Of a DNA stretch of 64,000 nt, positions 1-11,890 are shown in pieces. The stretch is from Megamerina dolium (Eukaryota > Arthropoda > Insecta > Diptera > Megamerinidae). The position numbers and the translations under genes were made by a program. Location: NCBI GenBank assembly GCA_963854835.1, contig OY978527.1, positions 37,887,040 through 37,951,039 of the forward strand, in the 5' to 3' direction. The first letter of the stretch is position 1. Every line of letters begins with the position of its first letter. Below the pieces are notes generated by a model, which worked only from the letters and a program-made list of their open reading frames with translations, did no database searches and was not told where the DNA came from.

Positions 1-1025
1 GGTATTGGTAGCCTCGATATATCTGAAAAACAAAAACCAATATAGTGGCAAATCAATCTCAAAATTTCAATTTCGCCGCCATTTTAAAACATTTGGAAAA
101 CAAAAGGAACGAAGATGTAGTTGAAGGGCTTTGAAAAATATGAAACTGATGATTTATTTTTATAGTATTATTTTTTCAATATATTGACGATTTTATTTTA
201 TATATTTTCATAGCGATTAGTTTGTAGATTAACAATTTGGTGAAATAGTTTGGTTTATATAATTTCATTTATTTTATATAGTTTCAAAAATGCTTATAAC
301 TTTTCATGCATTCTAAGAACAATTTATTATTTATTTAAAATATATGTATGTATATGAATAGTTTACCATAGCCTATCAATATTTACAAAAGTACTAACCA
401 ACCGACCGAATCGAGTTTTTCAAACAAAACCATAAATTTTGGTTTAATTTGCACCAAAACGGCAACACTAAAATTACATTTACAATTAATTTACTCTAAT
501 ACTAAGATAGAGATGGTGATAAATAGAGCAGATAAAGAGAAAAATTGATGAAATATATAAGCTTTATATTCACACAGTTGTCATAGTATCTTGATATAAA
601 GGCACAGTAAGCTGAGAGCGAACATGTTGGCAGGGTTGTCAGTTTATTCGTTCTTGATTATTAAACCGATTAGTATATTTTGTCGAACATTATTCGAATT
701 CGAAAAGTGGTTATTTTTACATGAATTACGCGAAATTTTGAATAAAATTTTTATTTAAAAGAAGTTACATGAAACACACAATTTTTAAACTCTGGAAAAA
801 TCTATTTCAGTAATTATTACACGATTATTCGGAATGGTTTTGATTTGATTATCATTTACACCCACCATAGGCCTATTTTTCAAATACTCCCATTTAATCA
901 ATACACTATATTATTCATCAATATGCAGTATCTATATTTCAATTAAATGCTTTTGAATTTTAAAGACTTAAACCTTATTTCTCATTGGAGAATGTGACTC
1001 GCAAATCACAATTACCTCCTTCGCA
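1..1025. other. AT-rich intergenic DNA, no gene seen
   Basis: No reading frame or splice structure here resembles a known protein. The stretch is strongly AT-rich with many short A and T runs. It lies upstream of the piggyBac-like relic and of mRpL22. Confidence 0.6.
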
Positions 1026-1248
1026 GACAATACTATTACTGGGGATTTTTAACATTTTACCATGGTTGGTCATGAAGGAAGTTATGTTGCTATGAAGTAA
1101 CTGCCACACACCTGAAATATCTCCTGTTAAATGCAAATTGAAAGATGGCACTGAGGAAGAAGTTTCGTGCTATGAGACCGTGAAGACATACGGCGCTACA
1201 ATGGGTGACGTCAACTTAGCAGACCAATTGTATAATGTAAATAAACAG
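1026..1248 (+). pseudogene. piggyBac-like transposase relic
   Basis: Translating from 1111 gives an open stretch to 1248 that includes a tyrosine-glycine, then MGDVNLADQ. This resembles the MGGVDxxDQ block of piggyBac transposases, where one of the catalytic aspartates sits. Just upstream, in another frame and after a stop, a D-N...H-G/H-E pattern recalls the preceding strand of the same catalytic domain. No terminal repeats or TTAA sites were found, and the frame is broken by stops, so this is a short dead fragment. The match is to a short motif only. Confidence 0.4.
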
Positions 1249-2022
1249 TTTTTTTTTATCATGTCTTGATGACGGCAACTATACTATAGATTATACATTC
1301 GCAGCAGAATAAGCAGCATTTTTTCCCAGCCCTTGTCCAAATAAGCGAGTCGATAATCGAAAAAGGTAAGAAATCGATCTCGACGGCGCGGAAGGTCTTC
1401 GATAATTTGCCTATAGAAAAGTCTAAAAAAATTTGATGAGTCACATACGCCAAGCGAAAAGTCGATAAAAGAAAAAAACTATTTACCTGTGAATTGTTTC
1501 GCTTCCTGTAGACTACTGGGATGTATATATCCCACTATAAAACTCTGCTGGGACAAATATGTCCCATATGCTACATTTGATTTTTACACTTTCAAAATAC
1601 CATTTGGTCTACAAAAAGTCGAAAATAAAGTTGGTGCAGATGCTCTACAAATCAATTTTTTTCTATAGGTGATTGAAAGTGATGGCAAAAATTTAACTAT
1701 CAGCTCTCTTTATATTTTACGCTCTCATTTTTAGATTCTCTCTGTCACATAAATCGAGTAAGCGACGCTTTCCTGTCGACAATTGTTAACAATTGTTGAA
1801 AGTTGAGAGCGAACAAACCTAATGCCATTTATGTCGACTAAACAGAAATTTTCTATGACAATGTAAGTTGCACGTTTTACAACACTCGCGCACAGCTGTT
1901 TTCCATTTGACATTTGTAATTTTTTTTATCGTGATTGTATTGATATTGGCTGGTTGGTTATGTAGTATTGTTATTTTCTGAAAAAGTTTAATTAATCTTA
2001 AATCAAACGAGTTATTTTAAAC

Positions 2023-2811
2023 ATGAGTAATTTAATTAAACAACTGGCACGCTTAAATTTAGCACGACTACCCGCAACTACATACAATGTTTTCGCATCA
2101 CCAGCGTTGCTCGCCAGTAGCGGCTTTCATACATCAACAGCATTGAACAAGAAATGGAATAATGCTAATCGTGGTCCCCGAAAGTGGTTGGAGTATAATA
2201 AAGTTGTGCATCCACCACAGGAACCAAATGAAGAACCACGCAAAGCGGTTTGTTGCCTAACACTACCATTTTATACTGAGTTTAAAGAAATTGTTTATTT
2301 CCATCACTTTCAGTATATTTGCCACATGCGTACCAATATTAAATATAGTCCCGATAAAATGTGGTATATTGCTTGTCTCGTACGTGGCCTATCAGTTGAT
2401 GAAGCAGTAAAGCAATTGAGCTTTGTGCTACAAAAAGGCGCCACACATGCAAAGGAGGTCATACTGGAGGCGCAAGAAATTGCTGTGAAACAGCACAATG
2501 TAGAGTACAAAAGTAATCTTTGGATAGGTGAGGAAAAGTGGCATGGTTTTTATCTAATACCATTCAATAAATTATTTCATTTTGTTACAGCCGAATCATT
2601 TGTTGGCAAAGGACGTGTATTTCGTGGAATGCGTCGACATGCGCGTGGCCGTCGTGGTGTTGTTGAATATAAACACTGTCACTATTTTGTGCGTTTAGTA
2701 GAGGGTGAACCACCAAAACATTATTATTTGCCTGAACCACAAACACCAAAAGATCAATTCGACAAATGGATAGAATCAATGCGTAAACGTAAAGTAATTA
2801 ATTCGCTGTAA
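2023..2811 (+). CDS. mRpL22: Mitochondrial large-subunit ribosomal protein L22 (uL22m), three exons
   Basis: Encodes a component of the mitochondrial 39S large ribosomal subunit. The 789 bp frame is open throughout, but it contains two short introns that keep frame and lack stops. Exons are 2023-2247, 2314-2527 and 2591-2811; introns are 2248-2313 (66 bp) and 2528-2590 (63 bp), both GT-AG. Removing them joins EPRKA to YICHMR and SNLWI to AESFVGKG, the continuous sequence I expect from Drosophila mRpL22, and gives about 219 residues instead of 262. The arginine- and serine/alanine-rich N-terminus fits a mitochondrial presequence. The conserved C-terminal core includes a GRVFRGMRRHARGR block and KHCHYFVRL. 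AATAAA signals lie at 2868 and 2882. The gene converges on the zinc-finger gene, with stop codons 107 bp apart. Confidence 0.92.
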   Translation: MSNLIKQLARLNLARLPATTYNVFASPALLASSGFHTSTALNKKWNNANRGPRKWLEYNKVVHPPQEPNEEPRKAVCCLTLPFYTEFKEIVYFHHFQYICHMRTNIKYSPDKMWYIACLVRGLSVDEAVKQLSFVLQKGATHAKEVILEAQEIAVKQHNVEYKSNLWIGEEKWHGFYLIPFNKLFHFVTAESFVGKGRVFRGMRRHARGRRGVVEYKHCHYFVRLVEGEPPKHYYLPEPQTPKDQFDKWIESMRKRKVINSL

Positions 2812-2918
2812 TTTAAAAAAGTAAAAACAAACATTTTTAAATGAAAATACAATCGTTATTAGTTTACAATAAACTATCAAGAATAAATATATTTATTTAA
2901 AATATGTACATGTACATA

Positions 2919-4298
2919 CTAATCACTTTGCAGCGCTATTTGTAACAATGAATTGAATTCTACATGGTTGTTTACGTTGTCCGAAAGTGTTGATGAAGTT
3001 TTCTTTTCTACCTCAGCACCGCTGACTTCCATACTACTGTCATCGCTGTCTTGTGATAAAGCTGCCACCACTGCTTTTAATGCACTTTCCTCACGAGCGC
3101 GCAATAGTTTATTAACATCTTTCTCCACCGCTAAACCGGATAATTTTACTAAATTCGATACGACTGGTTGTCCAGCATCTTTACGTCGCTTACGATTCAC
3201 CTTCGTTTTCGTCACTTCGCTCGAAACTGATGGCAGCAGCTCATCGTTTTTTTGTTTATCTTGATGCTTATAATGATCACGTTCCAAATGCTTTGTTAAA
3301 TTCTGAGCACTACTGAATATGCGATCACACTCATCATGTTCGCATCGAAAACGCTTTCCACTATGTGCTGTGAGTATATGCTGTCGTAGATTACGTTCAT
3401 ATGTATAGGATCGATTACAACCTTCGTGGGTACATTTAAATGTAATTCGCTCGCCGTCAGTGTTTAAGTGCTTGGCGGCAATATGTTTTTGTAATTCACC
3501 CGGTTTACCATAAATACGCTCACAATAATCACATTTGTAACACTTACGACCATGTTGCTCTCGTGAATGTTTAATGTACTGTGACCACTTTTCAAATTCG
3601 AGCTCACAATGTGGACATGGATAGATTTTACACTTTGGCACATGTCGTTCATACTGCCACTGCTGATAGAAAGGCTTTGAACATTTCTCACATCTAAAAA
3701 TAAATTCACTTTATAATACCAATTACAAAGTATGTAGGTATATTTTATTGCTAACTTGAAAGGATAATCTCCCGTGTGTTTAGTAATATTATGTCGTCGC
3801 ATTTTCAGCTTCTGTGTAAATTTTTCATCACAGTGAGGACAATGGTATATTTTCGGATTCTCGTGTACTTCACGTATATGACGTTGCATGTTGCATGCGC
3901 TTTGGAACATTTTATCACAACCATCTACACTGCAAGCTACATCTTTTTGTGGTGCTTCCGTGCGTTCGTGTGTTGTACGCAGATGTCGCTTCAAATGCGT
4001 CACTATCGAATAGGTTTTACCACAGCCCTCATAGATACACGAGTGTTTTTTCTTAAAATTCGAATCAAATTTTTATTTTTTTATTTATATATACATTTGC
4101 AATACTCACTATGCCTGTGTGATGATACTCATGCCGATCCAAGTGATCTAATCGTTTAAAGGATGCACCACAACCAACTATGCTGCAAATATATTTAGGA
4201 CCAGTGCTGTTGCGTCGTGGTTTTGCATTAGTAATATCGTGTAATGATATAACACTTTCTAAATCACTATCAGAATTTAAATGTGTTCCTGGTGGCAT
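2919..4298 (-). CDS. Nine-finger C2H2 zinc-finger protein, TFIIIA-like
   Basis: Three exons on the minus strand: 4298-4110, 4051-3756 and 3693-2919 (stop). Introns 4109-4052 and 3755-3694 are GT-AG, and the phases (0, then 2) join cleanly into about 419 residues. Nine tandem C2H2 fingers run from about residue 38 to 308. Fingers 1, 2, 3, 8 and 9 have the C-x4-C spacing, and fingers 4, 6 and 7 have C-x2-C. Finger 5 looks C2HC, with a cysteine replacing the last histidine. The tail is charged and holds a basic KVNRKRRK segment, probably a nuclear localisation signal. Nine fingers of this spacing, followed by a lysine-rich tail, match transcription factor IIIA, which binds the 5S rRNA gene and 5S RNA for RNA polymerase III. 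The TFIIIA call rests on this architecture; another multi-finger factor remains possible. Confidence 0.85.
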
Positions 4299-4951
4299 TT
4301 TGTTGCTGCCTTCAACAAACTCTAATAGGAAGAGGATGCACGTTTTATTTTGTTGCTATTTCTTTATTGTCATGCAAATATAATACAGGGTTGCATTTTA
4401 TTGAATTTAAGTGTTTAAATAGTTTTCTATTATTGACAGTAGTTATTTGCCATCTAAGGCCTCGAGCTGCTTCATCAACAACAACAACAACAACAACGAA
4501 TATATATCAAATTCATATAAATAAAATGTTTTTGGTACAATAATACACCCAATAACCTACACCAAAATTCATTGAATTTACATATTGTTTTAATTCCATT
4601 TCGTACCAATTATCACATCACATTATTGGAAGTGTCAAAAATAGTACCAAAGATAGACCGAAAATCCAACGGAGGGAGAAAAAAGCTCAAATCAGCGTTG
4701 CCATAGTGGCGCGTTTTCAGGTATATAAAATTTGGACGGTTTTCCTTGTAATCCCTTTTGCAAAATCTGCACTGCTAAAACCATAAAAAATTGTATGTTT
4801 TACAAATTGCTTAAATTTGATTGTGTAGCTAAATTTAAAGCCTTCAATCAAACAAAAAAAAGATACCACAAATCTTACGGCTTCATGTTTACGATTTTAC
4901 TCAATAAAATGAACGCTCGATTGTACATTTTCTAATTATAGTAGATGTAAT
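4299..4951. other. Intergenic, no gene seen
   Basis: Upstream flank of the zinc-finger gene. It contains a short (CAA)n tract near 4472-4498. A 67-codon frame at 4732-4935 has no recognisable similarity and is probably chance. Confidence 0.5.
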
Positions 4952-5255
4952 GTGGGTGCCGTAGCTCCGGAGTTGGTCTTCTGATCTGTAGGTAGTGGGA
5001 ATAAGCATAAATTTAATATCGAAAAGATTCTTCTTTCGAACGGTGCTCATCTGTCCGCAAACAATTGGCAATTATTTCAACAGTAACAATTTACCATGGA
5101 AAAGTTTCTAAAAGAACTCTGAAAAGTGATACCACAAGGGTTCCGCCGTTCAGATACTGCCGCTCTAATTCTGTCCAAAATTTAACACTTTTAACAGTAC
5201 TGTAAGCTGAACCAAAACGGCCTTCGGGGCCTATAATTGCCACGTATTTTTTATT
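4952..5255 (+). repeat. tRNA-derived SINE, diverged full-length copy
   Basis: Begins with the family head GTGGGTGCCGTAGCTC and continues through the CTGATCTGTAGGT block, the TTTAATATCGAAAAGATT block and the central CGTTCAGATACTGCCG region to the end GGGGCCTATAATTGCCAC. It aligns by eye along its length with the better copies at 25100 and 59394. The A box is mutated (TAGCTCCGGAG) and the B box is decayed, so this copy is old. It has no coding role; short frames across it are spurious. Confidence 0.75.
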
Positions 5256-5727
5256 TGTAGCAGATGCAACTTGATAAGCTATTTCTTTTACAAGCAGCAT
5301 TATTCCAAAACGATAAGTTGAATGATATATTTCTAGATACAATGATTCTATGAACTACCACTTCTGCCCAATGCCCAAATTTGGAAAAAAAAGGAGTACC
5401 ACCAACAATGCTGTCCTACATGAATATGAATATACATTTTTAAACTATATTTTATTTTGACAATGATTACTAGCTCAAGTGAAATTACATGATCAGTACA
5501 TTTATGAAAAAATGTACTACTTATATTATTAAATATTATTTTTCCAAAAGTTTCTGGCAACCCTGACTCCAACAATGAGTTTTCTGAATGCAGCAGCGCA
5601 GCAAGAAATAAAGAGAAAGTAGAAAAGAACAGAAAAAAGTAAAAATTATATTGTATAAAAATTCGAAGGAAAAATTCCAAATTGTAGTCTGTAGAATCCA
5701 ACAAACAAACACACATAATAAATCTAA
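5256..5727. other. Upstream flank of NECAP
   Basis: No independent gene recognised. It probably holds the NECAP promoter and 5' UTR, but I cannot place a start site. Confidence 0.4.
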
Positions 5728-7246
5728 ATGGAGTACGAAAGTGTATTAATTGTAAAACCAGAAGTTTTTATATATAAAATTCCACCGCGGGCCAGTAATA
5801 GAGGATACAGGTAATGAAATTAAAAACATATACGTATGAATTTTGTTCTTTTTTTTTTTGTATTTGGTGGATATGATGTTTTTCGGATGAATAATTTACA
5901 ACAAAGCACAAGAAAAATATGCCAACGTCATGCCCGCCCCTTTATTTTACAAAATTGTTTATAATTGCCATAGTATTGTGTATAAATCATTTCATGCAAT
6001 ATGTGTGTATTCATTCTTTTCTTTGCTAACATTTCACAAGGTTAGCAAAAAGCAAATTTTCTGAAGTTCAATTTAAATTGATTTTTTTTTCTTACTTGTA
6101 CGCTTTGCTCTTTCATTTTCTTGTTTTTCCTTTTCGTTTTTTTTTTTCAATTTGTTTATCAGATTTATTCCTTTTGTTTTTATTTGAAATAGTTTTTTTT
6201 TTTTGTTGTTGTTGCTGTTCATTCGTCTTATTTCCCCTACCCTTGTATTTTTGTCTTAATATGTGGCACTTTTTTTTTTTCCTTTACGTTTACTCATCAT
6301 GCCATATTTTGACAACCCGTCTTCGATATTATTTATATATAATTTGATTACTATTTTAATAAATTACTGATGAAATCCATAAATTATTCATAGAGCTGCC
6401 GATTGGAATCTTGGCGAGCCAACATGGACTGGCCGAATGCGTTTGGTGGCTAAAGGTAATACATGTAATCTAAAATTGGAGGATAAGACATCTGGTGCGC
6501 TCTTTGCCAATTGCCCAGTCGATACATATCCTGGTGTTGCCATTGAAGCAGTATCAGATAGTTCACGATATTTTGTTATACGTGTACAGGATGATAATGG
6601 TAAGTGAAAGCATATGACGACAGATGAGCACATTATACTTTAAGTTCTCATCATTGATCCGTAGGACGTTCGGCATTCCTTGGTCTTGGTTTTGGTGATC
6701 GTTCGGATTCATTTGATCTGAATGTTGCTCTACAGGATCATTTTAAATGGGTGAAAAATCAAGAACAAATTGAAAAGGAAAAAACTGAACCCAAACAAGA
6801 ATTAGATCTTGGTTTCAAAGAAGGTGAAACGATTAAAATTAATATGAGAATAACGGTGAGAATCTCATACTGATGACAATTTATATTCCACATTCAATGT
6901 GATCTTTTATTCTTCATACATTTATAGAAGAAAGATGGTAGTGAGGGTACACCGCGTACCAAATCAAAGGGTTCAACTGGTATTTTACCACCACCTCCGG
7001 GTGGTTTGGGTAAAATAGCACCACCACCACCAGTTGTGGGTGCTGTACGACAGAGTCCTGGTGTATCGCCGGCACATAGAGGTACAGGCGGTGGAGAATG
7101 GTCAGATTATACCTCAGCCGGGTAAGTAAATGAATTTATTCCGAATTTAAGTTGTCGTAGTTGATATAATTTTTTTATAACATAGTTCAAATCAAGCACA
7201 ACAAGGCCAACAACAGCAGCAAAATGCAAATTGGGTGCAATTTTAA
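5728..7246 (+). CDS. NECAP: NECAP, adaptin-ear-binding clathrin accessory protein, five exons
   Basis: Exons are 5728-5810, 6394-6599, 6665-6855, 6928-7121 and 7186-7246. All introns are GT-AG and the phases add up to 244 residues. The protein begins [20 protein letters not shown] and contains ASNRGYRAADW across the first junction, [30 protein letters not shown] and LQDHFKWVK. These are hallmarks of the NECAP PHear/DUF1681 domain, about residues 1-160. A proline-rich stretch (PPPPGG, APPPPP-like) follows, and the protein ends in WVQF, the C-terminal WxxF motif that binds adaptin ears. NECAPs act in clathrin coat assembly with AP-2 and AP-1. AATAAA is at 7280. The gene is co-oriented with Arfrp1 and AP-1gamma downstream. 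Confidence 0.95.
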
Positions 7247-8594
7247 AAGGAGACAGGCTTCTTCGTAAAATATAAACATAATAAACGATAAAAAAAAAGT
7301 AAGTAACGTACATAGAAAATAAACAATGAGTAAAGGTTAAAACAAATCATCAATAAACTATACAGGAACACGCATACACTAAATATTTAACGAAAATTTA
7401 TATTTAATAAAATTGTATGTTATTTGTTTAAATGTGTATAAAAAAAATATATACAATAATTATTATGAAATGATGATTTATAGTGACAATTTATAAATGA
7501 AAATTAATATTACAAGTAAATGTACATGCTACATATGTATGTATGTACATACATATATATAAATAATTATGCATATGTTTAAGCAAAAATTGAATATTGA
7601 ACATTGTTGAAAAATGTGTTTTTTATAAACAAAACGAGAAATTAAAAGAAATTTACAACAAACATATTTCGAATTATGAATTTTATTACAATTTTATTAC
7701 AAAATCAAAAGTATAAACACATTCACATTTGACAATTTAATAAAATATGAGTTGAATTAATTGAATATAATTGCTTAACACTCTCGTTGAATTTTCGTAT
7801 ATGACAAACATGTAAAGTTAAACAGACTTAGTTTGGCTTTTAGCAGGCGTAATCATTATCACCTCAGCTAGGTTATTTGAAACTATGCGGTACTTATGTT
7901 TTTTTTTTTTTGTGTTATATACACTTCATACAATTCATTTAATTACATTCCGCTTCATTTGGGATATAAAATATTTTTGTGCAACATCTATTTACTATAT
8001 ACATATATAAACATGTATATCACGTACATGAGTTTAAATAATACATATATACAAATCTGAGCATAGCATATATTTATGTGGTATTTCGAAAATTAAGCTT
8101 GTAATATCAATAATAGCAACAACAAAATTATACATATTAGCCCCGAATACATTTGTAAAATACATAATTGAAATACTAATTTACTTTGCGTTGTTAAATG
8201 TAATTATTATTAAATAAATATAATGTACACATACACACACACACACACGAAAACATATTATAATACTACATAAATAATAAATAAATATATAATAATCATA
8301 TATATTAGTAAATTAAAAAAACAAAACAAAAGCAAGAAAATGTAAACCTTTGTTTTTTTGTGTTTAATGAATTTCAGTTGTTTAATATTTTGCAATTATT
8401 ACTATAATACAATAATATGATATACATATATACACACGTATTTAATAAGTACTATATAATATAAAAAATATACATATACTTACATATATTAAATGAAATA
8501 AAATTTTATTTTATTTTTTCATTTTACGTTAACTACAAAGAAAACGAATTACTATTGCTTTTAAAAAAATTGGTTTTTTTTTTTAATACACAAA
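7247..8594. other. NECAP 3' flank, AT-rich, with a CA microsatellite
   Basis: Very AT-rich DNA with several AATAAA motifs and an (AC)n tract near 8229-8248. No coding content recognised. Confidence 0.55.
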
Positions 8595-9650
8595 ATATCT
8601 TCAAGAGTAAGCCCGGATACGGCCACATTAGATTTATTCATCGAAAATGACGTAATTTTTGTACCGTGGGACAAATTGACTCATATCCCATGTGTTTTGT
8701 ATCATAGAATTTGTCATTTGAAATAGTAAATTTGTTCATCACATAACATATAATGCCCAACACTTTGTCCCTCCAACGAAGGTTTGGTGTTCCTCTACTT
8801 CTGCGTCCTCCAGCGGGTGCCGAATTAAATATCCTCTTCGCTGGAGCGTCTTCTTCCATTCGCTCGACGAGTGACGTTTTATCCAAGACGCCGGGAGTCT
8901 TTGTTTGTAGACACTAGGTACTTCGTCTTGCCCTCGTTCACCGTAAGACCCATTCAACATGACTCTCGTTCCAATTCAGAGAATGTTGCACTGACTGCTC
9001 GTGAGTTGATACCGATTATGTCAATATCGTCGGCATACGCCAGCAGTATGACACTTTTGTTGAATATAGTTCCATTATGTCGTAAATCTGCAGCTCGTAT
9101 TATTTTCTCCATAATATGGTTGAAGAAGTCATACGATAACGCATCACCTTGTTTGAAACCTCGTTCGGTATTAAACGGAAGGGAGAGTTCCTTCCCAATT
9201 TTTACTGCACAGCGAGAGTTAAGCAGTGTCATTCTGCAAAGTCGAATGGTACACCAAATTCAGACATAGTTGTGTAGAGGTAATCCCCTATCGGGCTGTC
9301 GAAAGCGGCTTTATAATCGATGAATAGGTGATGTGTGTCGATCTGTTTTTCTTGGGCCTTTATCAGGATTTGGATAGTATGAAAAATTTATTTATTCGGT
9401 CTGAAGCCACAATGATAAGGTCCAACCAAGTTGCTGAGCATAGACTTCAATCTTTCACACAATACGCACGATAAGACCTTATATGCGATGCTCAGGAGAC
9501 TTATGCCACGGTATTTGGCACAAATTGTGGGGTCTCCTTTCTTATGTTTGGGGCAGAGGACAGAGGAGGATTTTACAGACCATCTTTCACTGGACCCTCT
9601 CCGAGGTTTCTGGCTAGTAATAGGTACCATAGATTATTCTGCTCATGACA
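8595..9650 (-). mobile_element. LINE-A non-LTR retrotransposon, degraded copy 1
   Basis: Minus-strand frames give reverse-transcriptase pieces: CPKHKKGDPTICAKYRGISL and PYHCGFRPNK (9630-9388), then FNTERGFKQGDALSYDFFN and LLAYADDIDIIG (9232-8954). YADD is the RT motif C catalytic pair. A piece matching the C-terminal end of the same element lies at about 8871-8740. It is joined directly to the region after motif C, so the middle has been deleted. Frameshifts separate the segments. It is the same family as the copies at 28375 and 31300. Ends and target-site duplication were not found. The clade was not assigned. Confidence 0.8.
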
Positions 9651-9948
9651 AGAGGTATCTAGCTAAGATAAGGATAAAATATTTGGTATTCATTGCTCTT
9701 TAATAGTACAACATGCGATACATGCCGAGGCTTAGCATAACTGGGGGTCCCTTACAAAAATAGCACTGTCTTAAACGTAAACTTACGGATACCTGGCGCC
9801 CTAATTAATAACCAGCCTTACCTACGTAGTTTGTAGCTATGCGTATGCCGAATGTATGTTTTCTCCAATACTCGAGGGAACAAAGTGAACAAAAATAAAA
9901 TAAAGAAAGATAATAAGGAGACCGTATACCGACACCGGCATAGTAAAG
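9651..9948. other. Unassigned stretch between LINE fragments
   Basis: No recognisable coding or repeat structure apart from its position between LINE-A copy 1 and a LINE-A scrap at 9949. Confidence 0.4.
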
Positions 9949-10022
9949 CGCATTAAAATTCAACGGCTGCGCTGTCAAGATTATGTCGAGCGGATGGAAG
10001 AACACGCTACCGCTAAGAAGGT
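9949..10022 (+). mobile_element. LINE-A scrap, opposite orientation
   Basis: The DNA from about 9949 reads IKIQRLRCQ...VERMEEHA, matching IKIQRLRCHVERMEEYAPAK in the C-terminal part of LINE-A copy 2 (about 29175-29230). It is about 70 bp, on the plus strand, opposite to copy 1 beside it. Confidence 0.6.
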
Positions 10023-10279
10023 GTGCTACCTGTCAGTTTGAGGATGGTGCACACCGATCCACTGACCGTGGTAACAACTGAGTTGAAGAAGTCAATAGAT
10101 TGGACAAATAAGGTTATGCAATACTTCTTACTCGAAGGCGGCTACTTAGCGGCAAATGTTAACGGCGGAGAAAAACGAGCTGCAAAGAAGACTAAGACAA
10201 TGTCGTACTCAAAATAATCAGCACTAATCCAGGACCCTAGCCATTGTGTATGGATGTTGGTTGGGATCAGAGTCAGATA

Positions 10280-11640
10280 AAAGGCATTGCATGTGATTAT
10301 AAAGTTCGATGAAGTTGTATAAAACTATAATATCGAAGGTCGAAGAGGTTTATACTAGAGCAAAGCTTGTAGCGGTAAACAGGAAAGACATATCCAGTCG
10401 TTCCAAGGCAAGGCCGCGAAATTCGAACCTGAGAAAATTATGCAACTATTCAAGGCATGCAACCCAAATCTTCCGCTGAACTAATGGGTATTTGTTAAAA
10501 CAGAAAACGGCGATACTAAAAACACAGCTGATGTCGTTCAAACGTAGAGACCAACGATGCAAGTACTTGCTGTTATCTAAAGATACTTTGGAGCCAAAAT
10601 ATGACTGGAATATAAATTATGATTTTGGCAAGGTCTAGATCAAAATCTACAAACAGACGCCAAAGCAGCGGAACAAATAGCCGTAATGAGCGAACCAACG
10701 CCCTGTGACGCAGGTGATGTTATTAGCTTTATTGAGAGAGAAGAAGAGTATACGTCTTCAGGTACCCACGTAACTCCGTTCAAAACACCATATTGCGAAA
10801 AAGAGCTTTTGAGTTATTCTCAAGATGACATCACATTAACTAATGTTGCATCTAAGTACTTCCAGTAAACCTTCATCACAGTAAAGTAGCCACGACTACC
10901 GGCCTGGACCGTCTAGCTGAAGTCCAGCCAGACTTCGTCTTCGTTCAGAAGCCTTGGTGAGAACACAAAAATTCACGTTATATTACACTAACTGCGCAGG
11001 CAATAACTCGTCACATATATCGCCATTGCGCACTATACCAACTGGCTTGATACCAACGAAAGGCCTTATTATTAATAATATGCTATTTGAGGAACTCACA
11101 TTTATAACTCGTATTCGTCAAAGGTGCTTAACATAACCTTAGTCTCTGACTCCTTGATAGGATGGTTCAGCGGAAAGTATCTGAGATGCACACTTTCTCT
11201 GACTATCGGTATACACAAATTACTTTTGCGAATGAGTCTAGTAGACCTCCCAAAACCAAAAGTATAAAAAGCAAGCTGGTATGTGTACCATAGCACCCTC
11301 CAGTCAACACTATCTATATACCCACTTTTCAATCCACATAATAATAAATAGCAAAAGGACAGCCTCGACAGGATCTTTGCTAAATTATGTAACAACTGTT
11401 AAATAGAACCTGCCCGTAAATAGTAAAGGGAATAAGAAACCACCATGGTGGTCTACGAAACTCAACAAACTACGAGTGCAATGCAAAGAGCAATTCACCA
11501 TTGCATTCTGTGGGGACGCTGAGAGTAGTAAGGGAGCTTACTACTCTCAACTAAGAAAAATACTTTCAAAGACTAACCATGCAATCCGATAATTACAGAA
11601 AACTCATAAGCAACAAATAAAACAACATTGAAAGTGTAAT
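10280..11640 (+). mobile_element. LINE-B non-LTR retrotransposon relic: ORF1 tail, endonuclease, linker
   Basis: From 10868 the translation NLHHSKVATTTGLDRLAEVQ continues to PDFVFVQKPW. This is the typical start of an AP-type endonuclease domain in I/jockey/LOA-like LINEs. From about 11431, NKKPPWWSTKLNKLRVQCK and AYYSQLRKILSKTNHAIR match the tryptophan-rich linker between endonuclease and reverse transcriptase. The part before 10868 is consistent with the ORF1 tail and its junction with ORF2. Many stops and frameshifts are present and no RT core follows, so it is a truncated dead copy. It stops about 250 bp before Arfrp1. Confidence 0.65.
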
Positions 11641-11890
11641 ATGCCCTTTATGTGTTCATTGGCATGATGTATGATTATACCAGATTTTTAAACGAAACTG
11701 CAAATCAAGAATACAACTCTGTTAAATGATTAAAGAAAAGAGAACATAACAAGAACAGCTGTTTCGCCACTGACTGTCATTCTACTGTTTTTAGTGCGTT
11801 TTGTATATCTTTTTGTCCACGCATTCTACAGGCTAAATAAATGCTAAATAGCAAATAAAATAAATTTCACAAATAAAGAATTATTGAAAA

